Source: Stentor roeselii (taxonomy: Eukaryota; Ciliophora; Heterotrichea; Heterotrichida; Stentoridae). From it: a stretch of 64,000 nt of DNA. The notes under the pieces were generated by a model that had not been told where the DNA came from, searched no databases, and saw only the letters and a list, made by a program, of their open reading frames with translations. Where the stretch lies: assembly GCA_006503475.1 (NCBI GenBank), contig RSEH01000072.1, positions 62,001 through 126,000 of the forward strand, read 5' to 3'. Below are positions 27,172 to 36,200 of the stretch, one piece after another; position 1 is the stretch's first letter; each line of letters begins with the position of its first letter. Both the position numbers and the translations under genes were made by a program.

Positions 27172-29496
27172 ATGTCCTCTCATTTTCACCTAAGCAAAGG
27201 TCCATCCGAGAAGTCACTAGCATACGTTTTTCAGTTTCTCAACCCATTCGACGACGAGCACCCAAAAATCAAAACACTTTTAGAAAGCGACATATCAATA
27301 AGAGACGCTCGCAACTTTTTCTTTAAAATTTACAAGACATCAGATGGAAATCCAGAAAAACAGGTCATTCCTCTGATAGCTGAAAAATCATTAGAGTGGC
27401 TTAAAGATGAAATGACTGAAGCTGAGAAGTCAGAGGTCATCAAAAGAAAGGACTTTCACGTGGCAGTCATTTCTTCAGTTCTTTTCACTCTCGAGAATGA
27501 ACTTGGACTGAGCTTTAGTTTGTTGAAATCTCGTGATAGAGATGAAGTCTTTTGCAAGATCTTCGTGGAAGAAAGCTGGATGTTGAAGAACTCGCAAGCG
27601 AATGAGTACGAACTGCAGTTTAAGAAGAAAAGGACTTATGTGCAACCTTTTCAACAGGTGCCTCCTTATGCTTCGAGTAGTTTGATGGAGTTTAAAGACC
27701 ATAAAGGGGAGTACAGCTATAAAAAGCTTTTTAAAAACTACGACTTGAATGGAGAAGTGCTTGATGAGGCGAATGGAGAACATCATTCAATGTTTACTTC
27801 GACTGATCGAAGAAGACTTGTGATGAAAGTTCTGAGGCAGAGGCTTGACTTGCATCAACTCAAGACCAGTGGCGTCATGATTGAAGACTTCTGTATGCAT
27901 GAAGAAGAACCTTTGAATCATTTGAAACAGAACTGGGCTACTTTTAAAGCTCTTTTTAAACCACAACCACTTGATGATGTCAGAATTTACTTCGCTGAAA
28001 AAGTAGCGTTTTACTTTGCTTGGATCAATGTTTATTGGAAATGTATGATGTGGGCTGCTGCTGTTGGACTTATTACGTTTATTGCTTTTTTTATTATAAA
28101 AAAAGTTGAACATGAAAGACCTGAGGACTCTGAAGCTCTGATCGGTTTCCAAATTTTCTATGCCGTTTTTCTCGCATTTTGGGCCTCTTCATTCGACCAG
28201 GTATGGACTCGAGAAGAAAAACGTTTAGCCTGGCGATGGGGAACGACAGATTTAGACAAAATCGAGGACCAACGTCCAGAGTTCAAAGGAAAATTCGGAA
28301 AAGACGAGGTATCAGGCAAGAACAAGATTCTTCCAGACCCAAAAGAAAATCGTTTCTTGAAGAAAGCTGTGACACTTTCAGTGATATTCTTCTTCATGTG
28401 CGTGGTAATAATGGCAGTGGGTTTAATTTTCTACATTCGTTACAAGTTGATTGAGTCAGGCCACAAAGTTCTTGCAAAAATGGTTCCAGGTTTTTTAAAC
28501 TTCATCCAAATCACCATTCTCAATATTATGTATGAAAAAGTTGTGACACCTTTGAATGAATGGGAAAACTATGAAACTGAAAATCAATATAATGATAGCC
28601 TTGCTTTTAAGATGTTTATTTTCAAGTTTGTTAACAGTTATGCAGCGCTTTTTTATATGGCTTTCTTGAAAGTTCGCACTGAAGCGAGAAATATATGTAA
28701 TGGGACTGTGCTTGAGGATGGTACTTGCCCGGCGGGATATACTTTCACACCAGGATGTATTAATTGCATGGGTGACCTAGGTTTCCAACTTTCAATAATT
28801 TTCATCATGAACATGTGTAAGAACTTGACTGAACTGGGCATTCCCTACCTAAAGCAAAAGATTCGACTTTACAGCGAAAACAAAGAAATGAGTAAAGAGC
28901 CCAAAGAAGGTTCCAGGACCGAACTATACCCAGTAGAAAAGAACTCAAAACTAGAGCCTTACGAGACTCCATCAAATGATTACATGGAAATGATAATTCA
29001 ATTCGGATATGTTGCGCTCTTCGGAGTATCTGCTCCAATAGTCGCTGTTTTAGCCTTGATTGAAATAACTTGCGAGATCAGAGTCGACGCTTGGAAGCTT
29101 TGCCACCTTACTAAAAGACCTGATCCTCACAGAGCTAATAATTTAGGCGTTTGGAATACGATCATCGTCACCGTTGCTTATGCTGGAGCTGTCAGCAACT
29201 CAGCGATCATTGTTTTTACTTCAAAGCTGTTCCCTGGGATTTCTTTCAGCACTTTGATCATTTATTTCATTTTGATTGAACATGCCATGCTTAGTGTCAT
29301 GTATATCGTCGGACTTTATGTTGAAGATACTCCTTATGAAGTTAAAAAAGGACTCACTTGGTCTAAGAGGAAAGTGACGTGTAAGTTCTTGTCTTGGAAT
29401 GAAGGTAATGATGATGTTACTGCTGAGTTTAATTCTAGCAAAGGAGATGAAGCCTTTTTGGTTCAGTCAAAAGATTTCGCGTATCAGGAACGTTAA
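27172..29496 (+). CDS. Anoctamin / TMEM16-family membrane protein
   Basis: 774 residues. After a cytosolic N-terminal domain of about 275 residues comes the family's entry motif, VRIYFAEKVAFYFAWINVYWK. The membrane segments begin at about residue 285 (MWAAAVGLITFIAFFI), then 325-345, 405-430 and 445-465, with several more to 735. The Trp-rich link FDQVWTREEKRLAWRWGT after the second segment is diagnostic for TMEM16. A Cys-rich loop (CNGTVLEDGTCPAGYTFTPGC) replaces the usual extracellular loop. Family members are Ca2+-activated Cl- channels or lipid scramblases; which applies here is not readable by eye. Confidence 0.9.
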   Translation: MSSHFHLSKGPSEKSLAYVFQFLNPFDDEHPKIKTLLESDISIRDARNFFFKIYKTSDGNPEKQVIPLIAEKSLEWLKDEMTEAEKSEVIKRKDFHVAVISSVLFTLENELGLSFSLLKSRDRDEVFCKIFVEESWMLKNSQANEYELQFKKKRTYVQPFQQVPPYASSSLMEFKDHKGEYSYKKLFKNYDLNGEVLDEANGEHHSMFTSTDRRRLVMKVLRQRLDLHQLKTSGVMIEDFCMHEEEPLNHLKQNWATFKALFKPQPLDDVRIYFAEKVAFYFAWINVYWKCMMWAAAVGLITFIAFFIIKKVEHERPEDSEALIGFQIFYAVFLAFWASSFDQVWTREEKRLAWRWGTTDLDKIEDQRPEFKGKFGKDEVSGKNKILPDPKENRFLKKAVTLSVIFFFMCVVIMAVGLIFYIRYKLIESGHKVLAKMVPGFLNFIQITILNIMYEKVVTPLNEWENYETENQYNDSLAFKMFIFKFVNSYAALFYMAFLKVRTEARNICNGTVLEDGTCPAGYTFTPGCINCMGDLGFQLSIIFIMNMCKNLTELGIPYLKQKIRLYSENKEMSKEPKEGSRTELYPVEKNSKLEPYETPSNDYMEMIIQFGYVALFGVSAPIVAVLALIEITCEIRVDAWKLCHLTKRPDPHRANNLGVWNTIIVTVAYAGAVSNSAIIVFTSKLFPGISFSTLIIYFILIEHAMLSVMYIVGLYVEDTPYEVKKGLTWSKRKVTCKFLSWNEGNDDVTAEFNSSKGDEAFLVQSKDFAYQER

Positions 29497-29611
29497 TAAG
29501 AGTTAGGAAGTAGGATTATTTGAATGGAAAGTAGAGTGGTTAGAGTTTTGATGAAGGAGTTTATTACTCTGAATATAATAAATCCACACTCTTAATTCTA
29601 GTATAAAGAAC

Positions 29612-29730
29612 AGATATCGGTGTTAAACACCGAGATTCAGATCTCAACCCTAATAAATTTTCTAAAATTATAAAAATGTCTACTTTAGGTTGTAAAAAAA
29701 CTTTCTACTATATCAAAACATTAAGTAGAC
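29612..29730. other. Cluster of three inverted repeats upstream of the RBR gene
   Basis: CGGTGT-TAA-ACACCG (29618-29632), GAGAT-TCAG-ATCTC (about 29632-29645), and a longer pair TGTCTACTT (29677-29685) with AAGTAGACA (29723-29731) lie within 120 nt of the 290-nt gap before 29787. They could form hairpins in RNA or cruciform DNA. Whether this is a small RNA gene or a regulatory region is not known. Confidence 0.45.
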
Positions 29731-29786
29731 ACCTTCAAATTTGCAAATTCAAAATCTGTCTGCTTTTCAGAAGCCCATAAAAATCA

Positions 29787-30914
29787 ATGGACCCGATCCA
29801 AAAATCTCTAGAGCATCACATGCGATACCTGAAAGACCTAATCGAAAACAAAAGACAAATCGAAGATGAAAATAAGTTCAAAAAGTACTTAGAAGGTATT
29901 TCTTTTTATATACAGAAGTATAAATTCGATCTTTCAGTTAAAATCGAAATTCTTTCCGAACCTTGCAAACAATGCGGAGAGAATATTCCAATAGCAGAAA
30001 ACGAAAACTCATTAAAACTAAACTGCGGGCATTCTTGCTGCAGTCAATCTTGTTTAAGGACCTTGGTAAAAACCTCAAATCAGAATTTGGCTGATTACGC
30101 TGATACAAAGTGCAGAGTCTGCAATAAGTACATTCAAGAAGACCTTATCTTTGAATCTTTTGGAGGTGAAAATGAATTTAACAATGTTTTAGCTGAATTT
30201 ATAGATAGAAATGCTCCAAGATTCACTTGCCTTATTTGCAGTACAGTTTTTAAAGTTGAAGATAGCATAACTCTTGACTGCGATCATAGGTTTGATAAGG
30301 AATGCATTGATAGCTATCTTACAAGCATGATAAATGAAAATAAAGTAGGTGAGGAAAATTTGAGATGCCCTGTGTGTGAAAAACCGATTTCACCTCCTGT
30401 TATTAAAAATTGTATCAAAAAGCCAGTTTGGGATAAACTTGTTAAATTTGGATTGAGGAATTATAATCCTAAGGAAAATGATAAGAATATTTTGTTCTTT
30501 AGGTGTCCTGGTGGAAATTGTGAATACTTTGAATTACTTATGCTTGGTATTAAAACTTTTCAGTGTCCTTCTTGTGAACTTGTTAGCTGTCCTATGTGTA
30601 GAAAACCTCCTCATCCTGGGATGTCTTGTGAGGAGAATATTAAAATATTAAATGACCAAGATCAAAAAATGTTGAAGGATATTATTAAAAAAAAAGGCTT
30701 TAAAACATGCCCTCATTGCAAATCTATTTGTGAAAAGATAAGTGGATGCAATTTCATGAGATGCTTTTCACCAATGTGTAAAGGAATGAAAAACTTTTGT
30801 TTGCTTTGTGAGTTACCTCTAGAAGAAAGTGAACATTATACACATTATAAATTTGGAGGGCCTTTCGAAAATATGTGTAATGAACTTGAAAGGAGAAAAG
30901 GAATTTATCGTTAG
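29787..30914 (+). CDS. RBR (RING-IBR-RING) E3 ubiquitin ligase with an extra N-terminal RING-like domain
   Basis: 375 residues. An extra RING-like zinc domain spans about 59-112 (CKQC...CGHSCC...CRVC). RING1 is at about 147-200 (CLICSTVF...CDHRFDKEC...CPVC), the IBR at about 243-285 (FRCPGGNC...CPSC...CPMC...HPGMSC) and RING2 at 306-345 (CPHCKSICEKISGCNFMRC). The catalytic Cys is C321 in GCNFMRC. RBR ligases pass ubiquitin through this Cys. Length is short for the class. The start is ATGG after AAAATCA. Codon use is more AT-rich than in neighbours. Confidence 0.9.
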   Translation: MDPIQKSLEHHMRYLKDLIENKRQIEDENKFKKYLEGISFYIQKYKFDLSVKIEILSEPCKQCGENIPIAENENSLKLNCGHSCCSQSCLRTLVKTSNQNLADYADTKCRVCNKYIQEDLIFESFGGENEFNNVLAEFIDRNAPRFTCLICSTVFKVEDSITLDCDHRFDKECIDSYLTSMINENKVGEENLRCPVCEKPISPPVIKNCIKKPVWDKLVKFGLRNYNPKENDKNILFFRCPGGNCEYFELLMLGIKTFQCPSCELVSCPMCRKPPHPGMSCEENIKILNDQDQKMLKDIIKKKGFKTCPHCKSICEKISGCNFMRCFSPMCKGMKNFCLLCELPLEESEHYTHYKFGGPFENMCNELERRKGIYR

Positions 30915-32784
30915 TTTAATAAAATTAAAATTTAGAAAATAAACTTAGGTGAGATGAGTTATATAATGATATTCATAAATAGATCATTTATAGGTTTAGA
31001 TTTGATATTCAATCCATTCATCAAAATTTTCTAATTGATCTTATAGTATCTCATAAACTATTTCTTAAATATATATAATTCAAAATAGATATTCAATTTT
31101 ATTATTCAACAGTAACCCCTGATATAAATTTGATTTATTTTTCAGCAAGATAATAAATTATTTTAAACTGATTAAATATTTATCATAAAACATTAAGTAC
31201 TTGGCCAATATTGCCGGCTAAGCTAATATTTTCTGTTATACTAAATTAGCCTATGGCTAATTTTATATTTTCTATATATAGGTTTTATAATCGGACTATA
31301 ATTATTTATAATTAATAAATCCCATGCTTTTAGCGTAATTCAGTTTAATCTTTACTTACGATGATTTGGGTACATCTCAATTGAAAATATTTATGGCATT
31401 TTCCAAAACAGACGTCATGCAATTACTAACGAGGCATTCTCTAGAGATGAGTTATATTTTTTCATACTGATATTATAAACTATTGTTATGTTGCAATATG
31501 GTCGCCATAGAAAAAGTTTTAAATTAGCAGGTTTACCTGGCTGATTAATTTTTTAAACAAATAGTGCTAATAATGATGGTTAAACTATAAATAGATGAAT
31601 GGATTAGATATACCTTATCACTTGTTAAAGAAATGCATATATTTTGAGTTATTTAATAAGTATTAAGATTTTAAGAGCAGAATAATCAAGAAAAATTAGA
31701 GGATAATTATCAATTTATTTGTTTTAATTAACAACGTCTTAAAATGAACATCTAAATATTCAGTAAATGTCAGTTATTAGTGAGGTTGTATTAGAAATGG
31801 GGCTGCATCACCTTAGATAGGTGCTGGCTATCTAAATACCTTTTGTGTTTTTTCTAGGATTCTATAGTAATTTATCTATGAATGATGGCTAGGGCTTGAA
31901 GTTATTTACTATAAAAATAATAGTAAAGGTGATTACACTAGGTCATATTTAATTCAAATCAATAATTTTTTATTCATTGTTCAAAAATGACTAATCTAAT
32001 CGACCTGCTAAGTAAGATGCATTAATAGTTATCAGAAATATTTTTAATTGTTTAAGTTATAATGTTTTCCTTTGACTGGGGTAAACTGGTAAATCTTTTT
32101 CATCTCCTACTGATTTTGAGGTCAATTTAAAGAATATTTCTTTGGAGAAAGATTTTATCTGTATCATCACATCAAATTTCAGGTCGAACTTCTTGGACGG
32201 AGTCTTGAATAATAGAGGCCTTTGCTTTGTTCTTTAAAATATTTATGAAATTTTAAATGTTCCTAAATTCCTTAAATACATTCAAAAAACATTACCTGAA
32301 AATTAAATACTTTGCAATAAAAAGATGGAGATAAGATTTATTTAGCGATATACATATCTTCATCAGAAACAAGTCTGAAATCTAGAAGTTTAAACTCTTC
32401 AGATAAATATACTGAAGATACTTTATTTTAAATAACTAAGATTCGAAATTATTGATTAATATTTAACTGATTTACAAAGTTAATTATATTGAGTATGAAG
32501 CACTAATTTTATCCAAGACCTTAAATTAGAAGGTATTATATCTTCTTCAATTAAGACTAGACATTAAATAACGAATAATTTAACACTTCCTCAATACTCC
32601 AAGTGCCTGTGGTAGCATATATATAATCAAATCAAAAAAATCCAAGGTATATAATAGATTCATATACTTTTTTTTAAATTCGATAGATTTAATATATGTG
32701 TACTTTTTGAAGATAAACAGCTTCAAATTTGATGATATATATTGTTTTATTCATTATATTCAGATAATTTTATTAAATTCAACG
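30915..32784. other. 1.87-kb AT-rich region without a recognisable gene
   Basis: This is the longest gene-free stretch in the window. No frame of useful length exists on either strand, and I could not fit a tRNA, 5S or snRNA. It holds a hairpin TTAGATAG-GTGCTGG-CTATCTAA at 31813-31835 and inverted GCTAATAT / ATTAGC elements near 31224-31262. The composition lacks the A/C or G/T strand bias seen in other intergenic DNA here. A decayed gene, a retained germline-limited segment or an unrecognised RNA gene are all possible. Confidence 0.5.
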
Positions 32785-33237
32785 ATGAATTTCCAATCAT
32801 TTATCAGGACAAAAAGTGAGCTTTTAAGTAAATTGAATCTACTTATTGAGATTGCAACTCAAACTGTTTTAGGAAAAATCAATGAGATGCAAAATTTCTA
32901 TGAAAGAAACTTAAGTTTAGATCGGCCAGCATTTAATTCTGAATTGATTATCATAGATGCAATTAAAGCTATAGCTAGCCGCGTTACTAGCCATGTCTTT
33001 GAAAATGAAGAAAGAGAGGCTAAAGAATCAATCACTACAAGTAGAATTTACAAAATCCTAATCAGAAAAGACAACAATTCCATAATAATCTGTAACCTCC
33101 ATCTAGACCAAACAACCCGATCAATCTCAAATCCAAAAATCCTAATCTGGGACCTAAAATCTCAAAAGTCAACAACCGAAGGTTCAAGTTCAACTCTCCA
33201 ACGAAAGCTTCGAGAACTAGAGGCAGACCCTTCCTAA
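32785..33237 (+). CDS. Hypothetical protein
   Basis: 150 residues from ATG 32785. The frame stays open upstream only to a GTG. Residues 1-85 are helical (FQSFIRTKSELLSKLNLLIEIATQTVLGKI-type). The second part looks beta-rich (YKILIRKDNNSIIICNLHL, NPKILIWDL). No family is recognised. The ARM/HEAT gene begins 14 nt after its stop on the same strand. Composition flips from AT/G-rich to A/C-rich at about 33030 within the gene. Confidence 0.65.
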   Translation: MNFQSFIRTKSELLSKLNLLIEIATQTVLGKINEMQNFYERNLSLDRPAFNSELIIIDAIKAIASRVTSHVFENEEREAKESITTSRIYKILIRKDNNSIIICNLHLDQTTRSISNPKILIWDLKSQKSTTEGSSSTLQRKLRELEADPS

Positions 33238-33251
33238 TCTTTAAAATAAAA

Positions 33252-36200
33252 ATGAACTCTGAAGAGCTTCTTCAACTAAAAAAAAAGGCAGGTCCAGGTT
33301 CGGGTGCCTCATCAATCCGTTCAGGTAAATCAGGTTACAAGCACAAGGTATCTTCTTCTCACTCAGCCACAAGTGCAATAGTTCGAGACCTGATTTCTCA
33401 CATTCCCGACAAGGAGAAGCCCCAAGCAGAGAAGCTGACTCAAAAGATCAAAGAAATAAAAGAAGAGCAGCAATTCGAGCAGTCCAGTCACATCTTCGAA
33501 GAACTCATCTTGCCTCACAACCGGGTGAAATTTTACGACGGGAAAGAAGAAGAAGTGGCGAGATTGGCTGAAGAAGCGAAGAATTTGAAGTTATTGAGGG
33601 AAAATACCACAGGTATCATTCAGACTGCTTTCACCCAACAACAAAAAGAAACGATTCCGAGGACTGAAGCGATTGGCAAGTTCCAGGGAAAGATCAACAC
33701 AATGGTCTTCGCTTTTCGAGCATTGAAAAAGATGTACTTTCCAAATGACTTATATAGAATTATCTTCGCTAGGCAGTGGAAGGACTTTGACCGAGAAGCT
33801 GTCTTGATGTTTACTTCAGCTTTTCTTAGTTCAAGGGTTTTTGTAGCGAAGTACATTGAACGGCTGGCTTATAAAGAACTTTTAGGACTTGAAAGTCAAC
33901 TGCCCAGGTCTTTTTCTTCTGCTTTTTTAGATGTTTTAGTCGAGCAGGCCACTGGTCGCTACCCAGGCGAGATCCAAAATAAAGTCATTCAGGCAGTCAA
34001 CGCTTTGATTCGCATTCCGCAGTTTCGCAGTCAGTTGCATGGAACTCTTCACAAGCTCTTCGATTATTACAACCAAAACCTGATTTTTGCCTCTAATCTC
34101 GCAGCTTTCGTCACACTTTTCGCAGAACTTGCACTTTTTGAAGATATCGACTATGAAGAGTTTTCTCTTCTCGACCTTTTCTTGCAATTGATGAGAGACC
34201 CTGTTAAAAATGTCTCACAAGCCATGGATATTTTAGCAAAACAAGCACCGGAACTAGCTGCAGTGATTTTATTTGAAGAAGAAGAAGTTAAGGAAGATTT
34301 TAAAGAAGAAGCTGCAGCGACTATCTCTGAAAAAGCGACGTTGAATCGAAAGGTTTCAAGAAAAAGTAGCATTGCAAGTACGACTGTGAGAAGATTGAAC
34401 ACGAAGAACGCTTTGATGATTTCTCAGAAGACTTTGCATAAAAATAGCGACATGTCGTTTAACTTGTCGAAACCTCAGAAAATTCATGAAATGAGGAAAG
34501 GGTATGTTGAGGCGATTAATAAGAAGAAGAAGGAAAGGGTTAAAGATATCACTGAGCTTAATTTGGTTGATAGTCGAGAAATTGTTGTTCAGGCTGCAAG
34601 AGGACTGTCGAGACTTATGTTGCCTTGCAATAGTGTCAGTTTTATTAACAACTCTGGAAATGCGAAGAAAATGATTTATTTTGAATTACTTGAAAGGGGA
34701 CTTGTTGAACAGTTCTTGAAGGATCCTTGTATGAAGGAGGAAAAGTCAGAGGTGAAAAGGTGCTTGACTACTGTTATTACTATGTTTGTCTTGCAGACTA
34801 CTAAGGAAAAAATGTATAAAGGGCAGTATCTTTATAATTTTCTTATTGAAATTGGAATCTTGGATTATTTGTCAGCTTGGTCTAAGGATCCTGATTTGGT
34901 TGTCAGGGCGAACTCTGCATGGATGTTCACTGCTCTCTGTGTAGGTGGACTAATCGATCCTCTAGACCTAACCCGTTACGGCATAATCCGAGACATGTTC
35001 GTTCTCTACATCAAACTATACGACGAGCCTCAATCCTCTCAAATAGTCTCAGAAGAAGCCGAAAACATTGCAGAAAACATCCTAAAAATGTACGACTACG
35101 AAAACTTCCTCGACAGTTTAGGCAACATATTAAACCGAGTGTCTAAAATTCAGCATCTAATCTTCGCCACATTGATTTTCCTTTCAATCCACAAAGACAA
35201 AAACATAATTTCAACAGTCCACAAAACAACTAAAAAAGAAGTCGACAAGTCAGTCGAAGAAAACGCTTTATGTGGACTAATGGAACTTTTGCATAAAGAT
35301 TCAGAGACGATGAAGCTTTTCATTGAAATCTTGATTCAGTTCACCATCTGTGACGATGAAGACTTCCAAAAGAACGGTATCTGGTACTTGAAGCACATCA
35401 TCATCAACTCGAAGCTGAATCAGTTGGTAGAAAGTCAAAATGTTGACATTTTAGAAGTTTTCATTGCAGGATGTGTCTGTGAAAGTCAAGACATTCAGCA
35501 AGAATGTGTCAATGTCCTGACTTATCTCGCTATTGAGAAAAAAGCTTACAGTAAAAATAAAGAAGACCCTCTTTTAGACGCTTTGATGTATTTGACTGGA
35601 GTTCAGTTCGATACCATCAGAGGACTGGCTTATAACGGCCTCGCTGCTCTTGCCTTGCATGGAAAAGACGCGGCTCCTATTCTGCTAAAACAAGCGAATC
35701 AAGATAACTACTTCGAAACGATTACTAAGAAGTTGAAAGTCTTTAGAAAAAATTTCATAGAAAGGAAATATAAAAGAAAGACTGTCGCGAAATACACGGG
35801 AATTAATCTACTGTTAAACTTGTCGAGAAGGGCAACGATTAAATATCAAGGAAAGGTCTGTGATAGGATTCCTCTTATTTTAGATACTATCGCTGCGCAG
35901 AATCAACTCAGCTCTGAAGAGAACATGAATGAAGTTGGATGTTTGCAGGCAATTAGAGCACTTATGTCGTCTTCTCAGATTGATATCAAACAGCAGGAAG
36001 TCGTTCCTTTCATTGATAGGGTCTCGAGGGATAAATCTTTTAGGTGCTGCAGAATTATTATTAATAACAAATTTGTACCTTGGTGCTTGAAATTACTTGA
36101 GGACTCGAAAGATTTGGTAAAAACTTTAGAAACTGTTAATTTGCTCAGGTTTGTACTTTATCAGTTTTATCATGAGATGAGTTTTGAACAGGAAGAGACA

